Below are positions 1-8,800 of a DNA stretch of 12,081 bases, piece after piece; the stretch's first letter is position 1, and each line of letters opens with the position of its first letter. Below the pieces are notes generated by a model, which searched no databases, was not told where the DNA came from, and saw only the letters and a list, made by a program, of their open reading frames with translations. The translations under genes and the position numbers were made by a program. This DNA comes from Chitinivibrionia bacterium (GTDB taxonomy: Bacteria; Krumholzibacteriota; Krumholzibacteriia; WVZY01), in the NCBI GenBank assembly GCA_016208665.1, contig JACQXT010000201.1, positions 1 through 12,081 on the forward strand. The letters are read 5' to 3'.

Positions 1-36
1 CAACAGCTGCGAAAACGATTTTTGTTCATCGTACAT
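1..36 (-). CDS. 5' end of an unidentified gene (partial)
   Basis: An ATG at 36..34 opens a frame that runs off the left edge of the window after 12 codons, reading MYDEQKSFSQLL. It is absent from a simple long-ORF scan because it is cut off. The case for a real gene is the GGAGG Shine-Dalgarno eight bases upstream and its position as the next minus-strand gene after the helicase. Twelve residues are too few to assign a family. The start is polar, with no signal peptide, so a cytoplasmic or peripheral protein is likely. The 296-base gap before it suggests its own promoter, but I found no convincing -35/-10 pair. Confidence 0.6.
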   Translation of the reverse strand, partial: MYDEQKSFSQLL

Positions 37-44
37 GCCGGTAG

Positions 45-49
45 CCTCC
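45..49 (-). promoter_or_regulatory. Shine-Dalgarno GGAGG for the partial gene at 36
   Basis: On the minus strand GGAGG lies eight bases before the ATG at 36. It is the strongest ribosome binding site in the window and is what decides that start. Confidence 0.65.
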
Positions 50-211
50 AAATGCGATTCGAGCGGTTATTCGCCGGGAATATGTGTCAGGAAACGATTA
101 CAGCGCCGCGGCGGTTGGCTGAGTACGGCTAATCAATATTCATGCCGAAAGAAGCGGCTGCGGCAGGAATGCCGGCGCAATCCCGCCGAACGGGCGCAGA
201 CAAGTCGCAAT

Positions 212-225
212 ATTATGCGCATAAT
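212..225. repeat. Perfect 14-bp palindrome ATTATGCGCATAAT
   Basis: The sequence equals its own reverse complement over 14 bases and sits in an AT-rich patch about 175 bases upstream of the minus-strand start at 36. Each half contains a -10-like hexamer (CATAAT on either strand), but no matching -35 lies at the right distance. A dimeric regulator's operator is one reading; chance is another. Only one copy is seen in the window. Confidence 0.3.
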
Positions 226-284
226 TGTCCTGAATGCGTTATTTTGCAATCATGCCGATGAGGAGCCACGTTGATGCGGAGCGG

Positions 285-306
285 GCCGCCGAGAGCGCGC
301 GGCGGC
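285..306 (-). terminator. GC-rich hairpin downstream of the helicase stop (weak terminator candidate)
   Basis: GCCGCCG (285..291) pairs with CGGCGGC (300..306), giving a 7-bp all-GC stem and an 8-base loop. It starts 27 bases beyond the TAA of the helicase gene, where a terminator would be expected. No run of T follows on either strand, so it does not meet the usual rule for an intrinsic terminator. It could mark a Rho-dependent end or stabilise the 3' end of the mRNA. Confidence 0.3.
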
Positions 307-332
307 ACGGGGAGACACCTTCGAACGCGCCG

Positions 333-2532
333 TTAGAGCGGACGCATCGGAGCGTATGAGGCGATGAACTTTCGCTCGCTGCCTGCATCGAAAAGCACCG
401 TCACGCGGAGATCTTCGCCTTTCCCCTCGACCTTGCGGACGATGCCTCTTCCGAACTTCTCGTGCCAAACCCGCATCCCGACGGAGTACGCCGTCTCTTC
501 CTGCGAGATGTTCTCATAGTCGGGGTGTTCCTGGCGCGAGGGGACGCCGCTTTCGAATCGCGCCGTTCTTCCCGCCCATCCGGCGCCCCGGCGCGAGGCC
601 TCGAAACCGGCCTCGAGGAGTCCGGCGCCGATCGAACCTTCCAGGTGCCGTTCCGGGATCTCGAAGAGAAACCGCGACGGCGCCTGCCCGCTGACCGAGC
701 CCATCCTGCGGCGCATATTCGCATACGACAGGCACAGGAGCGAGCGCGCCCGCGTCATACCCACGTACAGCAGCCGCCTCTCTTCTTCGAGTTCGCTCTC
801 CGTATCCAGGGACGAATAGTGCGGAAAGAGCCCGTCCTCCAGGCCGGCGATGACGACGCAATCGAATTCGAGGCCCTTGGCGTTATGAACGGTCATAAGC
901 GTGAGCAATCCGCTCCCGGCGTCGATGGCGTCGACGTCGGAAACGAGCGCGATTTCCTCGAGAAAGGCCCGGAGCGAACGATCCTCGTTCGAGTCGGCGA
1001 ACGAATCCGCGGCGGCAACCAGTTCTTCAATGTTTTCGATTCTCGATTCGAAGTCCGGATAGGCGCTTTTCAGATGTTCGCGGTAACCGACCGCATCGAT
1101 GAGTGCTTCGATCACCTTCGGGGCGGCGGAATGCCCGCTCATCAGCCGCAGGCTCTCGATGGCGCGCACGAAATCTTCACAGCGCCTTCGCGGTCCGGCG
1201 CCGAGGCTGTATTCCCCGGAGACGAGCAGCTGCATCGTCGAAACGCCGCTCCGGATCGCCTGCTCTTCCAGCATCGCGACGGTTGTCTTGCCGAGCGTGC
1301 GGCGGGGCACGTTGATGATTCGCTGCAGGCTGACGAAATCGTCCGGATTCACGATCAGCTTGCAGTACGCCAGCATATCCCTGATCTCCGCCCGTTCATA
1401 AAACCGCACGGAACCGATGATCTGGTACGGCATGCCTCCCAGCTTGAACACCTCTTCGAGGGAGCGCGATTGTGCGTTGGTCCGGTACAGAATCGCGATG
1501 TCGCGGAGCGAATATCCCCGGGAACGCAGATCGCCCACCAGGTGGAGCGTCATTCTCCTCATCCGCGGATACGAGCAGCTTCACCTTCTCTCCCGCCGGG
1601 CCGTCGGTCCACAGGTTCTTCCCCGTTCGGCCCCTGTTGCAGGAGATCAATTCGTTTGCGGCGGCCAGAATCGTCTTTGTGGAGCGATAGTTCTGCTCGA
1701 GCCGGATCACCTTGGTGCCGGGATAGAGCGTCTGGAAATTCAGGATGTGTTCGACCTTCGCCCCGCGCCAGCCGTAAATGGACTGATCGTCGTCTCCGAC
1801 GACAAACAGGTTTCTCGTATGGGAGGACAGCGCATCGATCATCATCATCTGAATCGGATTCGTGTCCTGAAATTCATCGACCAGCACATATCGGAACCGC
1901 CGCGCATACTCGTCCCGCACGCCGGGATGCGCCGAGAAGAGCTCAACGACTCTCGAAATCAGATCGTCGAAGTCCAGCGCCTTCGCCCGTCTGAGAGCTT
2001 TTTCGTATTCCTCATACACGAGAACGATCTTCTTGTCCATGTTGTCGGACGCCCGCTCGTGCGCGAGTTCCGGCGAGATGAGATCGCTTTTCCATCTGCT
2101 GATGGTTTCCCGCAGGGCATGGACGGATTTCAGAACGGCGCCTTCGAGACCGTGGTGCGCAAGGATGCTCTTCACCGCGGCAAGACTGTCGGCCGCATCG
2201 TAGATCGAAAAGGCCGCCGGTATGCCGATCAGGCTCCCGTGCCGCCTCAGTATCCAAACGCCGGTCTTATGGAACGTTCCGACCCACAGCGCGCCGGATG
2301 TGCCGGGGATGCTTCGATCGAGGCGCTCCCGCATCTCCTGGGCCGCTTTGTTCGTGAACGTGAACGCCAGAATATGATGGGGAGAAACGCCGTTTCCGGC
2401 GATAAGATGCGCTATCCGCTCCGTGAGCACACGCGTCTTGCCGCTGCCGGCGCCCGCCAGAACGAGCACCGGTCCTTCCGTGGCCAGGACCGCCTCCTGC
2501 TGCATCGGATTCAATGATGTCTTCGACGACAC
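333..2532 (-). pseudogene. pcrA/uvrD-like: UvrD/PcrA-type DNA helicase, broken by one frameshift
   Basis: This is a superfamily 1A 3'-5' DNA helicase, known in this family for nucleotide-excision and mismatch repair and for clearing RecA and stalled forks. It occupies two overlapping frames. The N-terminal part is 1396..2532: Q motif LNPMQQEAV at residues 7-15, Walker A AGAGSGKT at 26-33, DEFQDTN at 219-225, GDDDQSIYGWRGA at 246-258, QNYRS at 280-284. The C-terminal part is 333..1562: ILYRTNAQSR, motif V TVHNAKGLEF, motif VI RRLLYVGMTRAR, and a PcrA-type C-terminal Tudor-like segment (VGMRVWHEKFGRGIV to the end). Restoring the frame near 1548 gives 733 residues, close to the usual 720-730, with every helicase motif intact. 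The start is GTG at 2532, supported by AAGGGG six bases upstream. Because only one lesion exists, a sequencing or assembly error is as likely as a true pseudogene. If real, the 378-residue product lacks motifs V and VI and should be inactive as a helicase. Confidence 0.88.
1545..1562 (-). other. Frameshift point in the helicase gene
   Basis: On the minus strand the coding frame reads S-A-D-E-E-N-D down to 1549, then must move frame to continue L-H-L-V-G-D-L. Either one extra base or two missing bases explains it. Aligned from memory with E. coli UvrD (NELDEARFVV), the two-base loss fits without gaps: EEND-E-LHLVG keeps the conserved D-E pair if GAGCTC lost AG. No slippery heptamer is visible, so programmed frameshifting is unlikely. 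The old frame continues for about 50 unrelated codons to a stop at 1396. Confidence 0.75.
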
Positions 2533-2537
2533 ACGCT

Positions 2538-2560
2538 ACCCCTTCCCATGCTCCCATGGG
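2538..2560 (-). promoter_or_regulatory. Helicase Shine-Dalgarno with a small hairpin just upstream
   Basis: AAGGGG (2538..2543) lies six bases before the GTG at 2532 and supports this non-ATG start. One base upstream, CCCATG (2555..2560 read on the minus strand) can pair with CATGGG (2545..2550) around a GGAG loop. The stem is only 6 bp, so any effect on translation is conjecture. Confidence 0.45.
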
Positions 2561-2603
2561 TACTTCCACAACGCGCCTGCCACGGGAATCGTTGCCCGAA
2601 CAA

Positions 2604-5600
2604 TCAAAACGCGGGACCCAGATAAAAGTAAAATTGGCTGTTCCCGACTGTATGCAGGTCGGTCGGCCATGCAAACTGGAAATTCAGCAGCAGAAATCCT
2701 GCATTGAGGTACATGCCGAATCCGTAGTCCGCCTTGATGTCCTCGAATTGTAGTCCGCGGACGTCTTTTTTGAAAGCGGTAAAGTCGTCCCCTCGCCAGG
2801 CGGCTCCGGCGTCGAAGAATACCGTCCCGCCGATGTTGGTGAATCCCCAACGGGCAGGCCATCCCAGGATGAGCGCATCGATCATCGGATACCGGTATTC
2901 GAAGCTCAGCAATCCCATGCGGCTGCCCTCGAACGACAGGAAATCGTACCCCCGCAGAGAAACCGGGCCGCCGAGGTAGAATGTCCGGGGATCGGTTCCC
3001 TCGCTCGCCGCGGCGGCCAGCCGGAATGCAATCGAGTTCCGGTAAAAGAGCGGCGTGTACCAGCGGTAGTCGGCAAACGCCGTCGCACGGGATACGTCCG
3101 ATCCGCCGAACGCAATGCCCTTCGAAAGGCTGAGGATCCATCGGGAGCCGTCGACAGGTCCGAAGGAGCTGTACCACGATGCGTCATGGACGAATGCAAC
3201 GGACGGTTCGATCAACCGCCGCGTCGAATGATCGACCGGCAGATACAGGCTGTTTCCGGAACCGTCTTCATCTACGAATCGGTCGTAGAATTCACGGTCG
3301 GAGACAAAGCCTTCGAACTCGATGTCCACCCTGTCGAACGTAGTGATGGGGATGCTCATCAAGGCGAACAAACCGTAATTCTTTTCGCTGAAGAGCCGGT
3401 AATTCATGAACGATTCGCCGACCGACGTCATCCTGCTGTTGAGGTAATTCTTGAACTGGAAGACGCCGAACGCGTAATCGACCCGCTTCTTGAGATAGTA
3501 ATAGGACAGCAGGAAATCGGAATCCGTGATATCGCGGTAAATATTGAATGAAAACACAGCGCGGTGGTTTCCCAGAATGTCGCTCAGGGCGACCGTGTTC
3601 GACAGGCCGAATCCGAATCCGGTCGAGAAATACAGCCCCGCTCCCTGCCCCACGAAATCCGGGGCGAAGCGCACGCGGTATGGAACCACCGTCGCCCCTC
3701 TCGAGCCTTCATCGTCTTTCCGGGCGGATACCTCGATGGATCCGGGCGCCGGCAGCGAATCGCCCGATGCCGGGGTCAGCGCCGGTTCCCGTGTTTCCGG
3801 AACGCGGACGCTGTCGGATACCGCAATCGACGGCCGGACTCCGGCAGTATCGGCGCTTGCGCGCGCGATCTCCGGCGGCATCCAATCCGCTTCGGGCGCT
3901 TCCGCGACTGCGGCGGGCGGGTTCGAGTATCTCGCCGTCATGAGCTCCTTCAGATCATCCGTCACATGGACATCATACCCTCCGTTGACGAATGCCGAAA
4001 ACGTCAGGCGCCCCTTTGACTCATTGACATCGGGAGTGAACAGACCGCCGAGCACGTCCGTAAAACGGTGGTACGTTCCGCTCCGCACGTCCCCGGCGTA
4101 GAGGTTGTTGATGCCCGATTCGTTCGACGTGAATATGACCGTCTCGCCGTCGTTCATGACGAGCGGATTCGCATCGTCCCCCGGCGTCCGGATCAGAGGA
4201 GCGATTTCGCCCGTTTCGAGATTCATCATATAGATGTCGAAATGGTAGTCCCGGACGATATTCCCGTCGGCGAGAAAATCCATTTCGCCCAGCGTGCTGA
4301 GATGCGGTCCGGAGAAATCGGACGGCGTATCCACGGTCGCCTGGGGTAGGCAGGTGAAGACAATCCGTTTTCCGTCGGGGAAAAACCGCGGGGTCAGTTG
4401 ATCGGCGACATCGTTCGTCAGGCGCTTGTACGTCCCCCGTTCGGCATCGATCAGGACGAGATCGGTTTGGCCCCGCAAAACAGCCGTCAGAACGATCGAG
4501 TTCCCGTCGGGCGACCACGCGGGCGCCAGCAGCTGGTCCGCATGGACGTCGAGCTGCTTGGCGATCTTTCCATCTCCGGTGCGGACGAGGTACACCACAT
4601 CCCGCCCCTTGGACTTCGCCACGAAGGCGATCATGGATCCGTCCGGGCTGAATGAGATGCTGCTCGAAAAGAAGTGAAGCGACTCGAATCTGTTCGAGCG
4701 ATAGCCGCTCACGAGCTTTCTCACGACCTTTCCGTCGAGAGCCGACATGAGATAGATATCCATCAGCCCGCCGCGATCGGAGAAGAACGCAATATATTCG
4801 CCGTCGGGAGAGAGCACCGGCTTCGTATTGTAGTACCCGTGATCCTTGACGTGATCCGTCAGCTTTCGTCCGATGTCTTCCGCGTCGCTCTTGTGCGCGT
4901 AGAGCGGCCAGTAGTGTTTCCTCAGCGAAGCCTTCCACTGCCGGCTCAGCTCGTCCGAATCGACTCCGATCGTCTTCTCGAGAGCCGCGGCGGCGTTTCG
5001 GCTGGACGCCAGGGCGGAAAGAATATCGAGTAATTTCTCATTCCCGTACGTGTCGGCGATATAATTCATGACCGACTGCCCCTCTTTGTACGCATACAAT
5101 CCGTTCACGTAATCCAGATCCATCACGTAGTCGTAGATGACGGCGTCCCGGATGAACATGTCGGAATCCGTGTCCCAGCCGACCGAGAGGTATTCGGCAA
5201 GCCCTTCGACGAGCCACAGCGGCATGGAAAACAGGTAGTTCCTTGAAAACACGTTGTCCATCAGCCGGTTGTAGACGATATGGAAGGTGAACACGTGGGC
5301 CAATTCATGGATGGCGGTGTGCCGGAACGCGCTGAATGAACCGTTGAACGGCAGGACTATCCGCCGTCTGGACGGCTCGGCGAATGCCTGGACGCCCTCG
5401 CTGAGAAGGGACAGAGAGACGTTCGTCTCGAGAAAATCGTTGTGCGACGCATAGAGGATTATCGGCACCTTCCAGGGCAGCTCGGCTCCGAGCTTTGCGG
5501 ACAGCATCCGGTAGCCGTCCTCCAGAACCAGCCCCGCGCGCGCGGCAAACGCCTCCTCGCCTTGATAAAAATGAATGTCGAAATGGCGGGTGCTCAGGAT

Positions 5601-5774
5601 GTGCCATGCGAGGTCTTTGCGTTGAATCTTATTCCGGCCGAAATACTGTGCGCTCGCCGGTTCCGGGAAAAACAGAATCCCGAGCAACAGCGCTGCAGCA
5701 AGTCTCAGGGGCGTTTTCGCAGACATGAATGACCGCTTTCCGTTGGCCGCCCTTCCCGCAATCCCGCCGTTCAT
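2604..5774 (-). CDS. Zinc metallopeptidase / TolB-like propeller / Omp85 barrel fusion protein
   Basis: The predicted 1056-residue outer-membrane protein has three parts. A Sec signal peptide (hydrophobic core about 24-36, cleavage probably after ASA at 40-42) precedes a gluzincin-type 'peptidase MA' domain at about 50-290. It has HELAH at 156-160 and a downstream EGLAEY at 190-195, whose Glu190 is the likely third zinc ligand, so the active site looks intact. A WD40/PD40 TolB-like propeller follows at about 310-615, with SPDG at 322, 376 and 421, FPDG at 465 and related blades. A Pro/Ala/Ser-rich linker (about 617-695) leads to an Omp85/D15 surface-antigen barrel, about 700-1056, with LRGY at 940-943 (the loop-6 VRGY motif) and a C-terminal Phe. 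No POTRA domain is visible. Family knowledge puts the first two parts in the periplasm; the substrate is unknown. The start at 5774 has GGGGAG four bases upstream. ATG 5726 would give a shorter, more typical signal peptide and is a real alternative. The gene lies 57 bases after tamB, probably in the same operon; a weak promoter-like pair (TTGAGC, 17 bases, TACATT) lies in the gap. Confidence 0.85.
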   Translation of the reverse strand: MNGGIAGRAANGKRSFMSAKTPLRLAAALLLGILFFPEPASAQYFGRNKIQRKDLAWHILSTRHFDIHFYQGEEAFAARAGLVLEDGYRMLSAKLGAELPWKVPIILYASHNDFLETNVSLSLLSEGVQAFAEPSRRRIVLPFNGSFSAFRHTAIHELAHVFTFHIVYNRLMDNVFSRNYLFSMPLWLVEGLAEYLSVGWDTDSDMFIRDAVIYDYVMDLDYVNGLYAYKEGQSVMNYIADTYGNEKLLDILSALASSRNAAAALEKTIGVDSDELSRQWKASLRKHYWPLYAHKSDAEDIGRKLTDHVKDHGYYNTKPVLSPDGEYIAFFSDRGGLMDIYLMSALDGKVVRKLVSGYRSNRFESLHFFSSSISFSPDGSMIAFVAKSKGRDVVYLVRTGDGKIAKQLDVHADQLLAPAWSPDGNSIVLTAVLRGQTDLVLIDAERGTYKRLTNDVADQLTPRFFPDGKRIVFTCLPQATVDTPSDFSGPHLSTLGEMDFLADGNIVRDYHFDIYMMNLETGEIAPLIRTPGDDANPLVMNDGETVIFTSNESGINNLYAGDVRSGTYHRFTDVLGGLFTPDVNESKGRLTFSAFVNGGYDVHVTDDLKELMTARYSNPPAAVAEAPEADWMPPEIARASADTAGVRPSIAVSDSVRVPETREPALTPASGDSLPAPGSIEVSARKDDEGSRGATVVPYRVRFAPDFVGQGAGLYFSTGFGFGLSNTVALSDILGNHRAVFSFNIYRDITDSDFLLSYYYLKKRVDYAFGVFQFKNYLNSRMTSVGESFMNYRLFSEKNYGLFALMSIPITTFDRVDIEFEGFVSDREFYDRFVDEDGSGNSLYLPVDHSTRRLIEPSVAFVHDASWYSSFGPVDGSRWILSLSKGIAFGGSDVSRATAFADYRWYTPLFYRNSIAFRLAAAASEGTDPRTFYLGGPVSLRGYDFLSFEGSRMGLLSFEYRYPMIDALILGWPARWGFTNIGGTVFFDAGAAWRGDDFTAFKKDVRGLQFEDIKADYGFGMYLNAGFLLLNFQFAWPTDLHTVGNSQFYFYLGPAF

Positions 5775-5831
5775 CCCGCTCCCCGTTCATCTTTAATGTA
5801 TATGCGGAACGCGGCGGGCTCAAGAAGAAAC

Positions 5832-8800
5832 CTAGTATTCGAACCGGAGTTTGATGTCGAAGTTGATTTCATCGGTCGCCTGAGCGCTTTTTCCGAGGAG
5901 CTGCATGCCGCTGTGGCGGATGATTTCCGACCGGAGGATGACCATGGTGCCGATCCTGTACTCGATGTCGATTTCCCGCTCGGTCGCGATCGAGAGGCCC
6001 TGGCGGTATTTCAGGTAGAGATCCTCGGACAGGTACTTCCCGACGGCGATGGTCATCTCCCGTTCCGGCCGCCGCGCATTGTCGAGGCCGTTGACCGTGC
6101 GGGATTCGACGTCGATGGTGAGGTCGTTCATCTGCGCGTTCAGCACGCCCTCAAGATAGTTGGACGCGAGATTCTGGGCCGTGCCGGCGGCATCCCACCT
6201 CTCCGACTCCGCGCTCGTCCCCCCGGACGCGATATAGGTGCCTCCCATCATTTTCCATATATCCGTCTCGCTGTACTGCGGGCTGTCCGAACTGAGGGTG
6301 ACCTGGGGTTCCTGCTTATCCTTCGGCCAGGATAGATTCAAAAAAATGCGGTGCTCCTCGTCCCCCATCCTGTACAGACTGTAAGCGTCGACGTTGATTT
6401 CGGGCCTCAGCGCGGTGGCGGTCGAGAAATTGAACGTTCCTCCGGTGATCGTGAATTTGTTATTGTACAGCGCGTAGGATCCGCGAAGTATGTTGAGCTC
6501 GCCTCGAAGATACAGCCCGCTCTGATCGCGTTTGAGAATGACGTTTCCCCCCAGTTCCATGTGCAGGCCGGGATTCTTGACGAAAATCTTCTTGGGAGCT
6601 TCGATATCGAGATCGCAATACCATCCCGGATTCTCGGACGGCATGAAGAGAGACTGCTCCGAGCCGCCGTCTCCGGCCAGCGACTTGGTTATGGTCGCCT
6701 GCTTGACCTGCAGCCGTCCCGTGACGACCGGAGCCAGGGGATTGCCGCCCTCTCCGCGGGAGACGACCGAGACGGCGCCGTCCTGCAGCGATATGAAGTC
6801 GTGTATGGATGCGCATACGGCGTCGCGCAACGTGACATCGATCCGATAGCGCTTCGGCTTGAACGCATCCAGCTCTGCGGAACCGGTTCCGGAAAGGCTT
6901 CCGTTTTCTCCGACCCGCCCGTTGAGATACGTCAGCTGCGCCAGATTATCGAGGAGAGTAATATGAGCATGCACCTTCGTGTAGGTTTCTTCCATGCGCG
7001 CGAGACGCAGCGTGCAATCCTGAAAATCGATGCTTCCCGAGAAACGGGGCTCGTCGATCGTTCCGCGGATGTTCACCGAAGCCCCGAACTTTCCTCCCGC
7101 GAGCTCGACGGCCTCGAGATACGTCGCCAGTGCGCTGATATCGTTGGATGAAACCGCCACGCTCAGTTCGAACGGCGCATGCTTCCTCATCCGCAAACCG
7201 CTCGCGAGGGCGAAACTCACGGGCAGCCGGCCTTCGACCGATCCCTTGAACTTCCCGTCGTCGAACGCAATCGAATTGATATCCATGAGGCTGTCTTCAT
7301 ACGCGGCATCGAGACTGATATCGGGGAAGTGCACCTTGTTCTCCGCCGTGGAGCGCAGCGTTCCCCGCGCCGCGAAGCGGGCGTTCTCCGGGCTTCCGCT
7401 TATCGCGAGCCTGCCGGAATACAATCCGGAGAGCGGCGGCTTCTTGTTCAAAGCGCCGTACACGTTCTCGAGCGGGAACCCGGAGGCTTCCAGGACGAAC
7501 GACCACGGCGCGTGCATCATCCGCTCCACCCTGTCGGGAGCCTGCACAAGCCGAACGGGCGACAGAGGGAGCCGCCAGGCTCCCGACCCGCTCAATGAGT
7601 CGCCGTTGGAGCGAACCACAAGATGCTCGAGCCGGTACCCCTCTCGATCGTATTCGCACACGAAATGAACGCCGCTCACGGGTATCTCTTTGACCGCGCC
7701 CGCTCCGAGCGTGAAGTCGACCCGGATCGCCGGTTCGTCGACCGTCCCGTTCCAGTCGGCTTTAAACCTGCTCTTTCCTTTCAGAGTCCACGGGATCCCC
7801 AGGGATCTCTGGATCAGCGAAGCTTCCACCTCCCTGCCTTCCGCATGAACGTCAAAGCTCCGCCGCGCGCCCTCATACCTTCCGTGAAAACGTATCTCCC
7901 CTTCCCGCGAAGCGAGCACCGCCTCATCGAACGCGATGGTGCTGTCGCGGACCGTGAGCTTGACGGGCGTTTGGATGCTCCACGTTTCCGAGGGCAGCTT
8001 GATCAGGAGGTGCCTGAACAGAATATCCTGGTCCGCGCCGCGCGCGGTCACGACGAAATCGCCCGTGCAGAGCGTGTCGCCCTTCGAAAAACTGAAATCC
8101 TTGACATGCGTGGTCGCGCCCGAAGCTTCCAGGAGGATATGCGGGAATGAAAACGCCCTGCCCTGAAGTTCGATGCGCGGGCCCTGCAGGTCCACCGTCG
8201 CTACGGCCGAGCTGCTTGCGGCGTCCTCGATGTCCGCGTGCACGACCCCCGAATCGATTCGCGCGAACAGAAATTCGGTATTCTCGATAGTGCCGTTCAG
8301 ATTGATTCGCAGACCGTCGAGGAGTCCGACGGCCCTGCCGGTGATGTGCATCGACGACTTCACCCTCGGCAGCTTCAGGTAGTCCCAGAGATAGCCGAAA
8401 TCGTCGCCCTCGAGCGAGAATATCAGGTCGGCGACCGTTTTCGCATCGATCGTTCCCGAGCCCGAGAGAGTGAATCCCGGATTCTCGAATGAAACGGCGT
8501 CTATGGATAGTCCCGCGGCGGGAGTATATCGCCCCTCGATTGCGGCCCGTTGCGACCTGAATCCCTCGATACTCGAACTATCGAGGACCGCTCCGAATGT
8601 ATAAAGGTCATCCGGCCGCCGATACGCCATCCTGACGGCCCCGTGCAGATCGGTGCGGGGAACCCCGGATGCAGGAATGAAACCTTCCGAAATATCGAGC
8701 CCCCGGCACGCCCCCTCGAAAGCGTATCCGCCCGCGTCGCCGCCGGCGTAGGTCAACATCCCCTTCACATAGGAGCCGAATACCGTTCCCTCGACTTCGG

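Larger units (their letters stand above)
37..332. other. Intergenic region without a convincing gene
   Basis: This gap of 296 bases separates the helicase stop from the partial gene at the left edge. A plus-strand frame (35..274, 79 codons) crosses it, but its product is basic and low in information, resembles no family I know, and starts at a codon overlapping the opposite gene's start. The gap is richer in AT between about 121 and 250 than the genes around it. It holds several short inverted repeats: 161..174 (5-bp stem, GGAA loop), 182..194 (4-bp stem), the palindrome at 212..225, and the GC-rich hairpin at 285..306. I see no good sigma-70 or sigma-54 promoter on either strand. Confidence 0.5.

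Noticed and set aside
35..274. Plus-strand 79-codon frame in the left gap
   Set aside because: It has no Shine-Dalgarno, a basic low-information product, and a start overlapping the opposite gene start that has a strong ribosome binding site.
333..1562. C-terminal helicase half as an independent gene (split helicase)
   Set aside because: Internal ATGs exist at 1562 and 1553, but no well-spaced ribosome binding site does. The upstream frame does not stop until 1396, and the two halves join exactly as one normal-length protein.
462..1994. Plus-strand open frame of 510 codons across the helicase gene
   Set aside because: It is antisense to the helicase motifs, has no recognisable domain, and runs through the frameshift without effect. 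Long antisense frames are expected opposite GC-rich genes.
5795..5823. Promoter for the fusion gene (TTGAGC, 17 bases, TACATT)
   Set aside because: Both hexamers match only 4 of 6 positions, and the short gap after tamB is explained by operon read-through. It is kept as a remark under the gene only.
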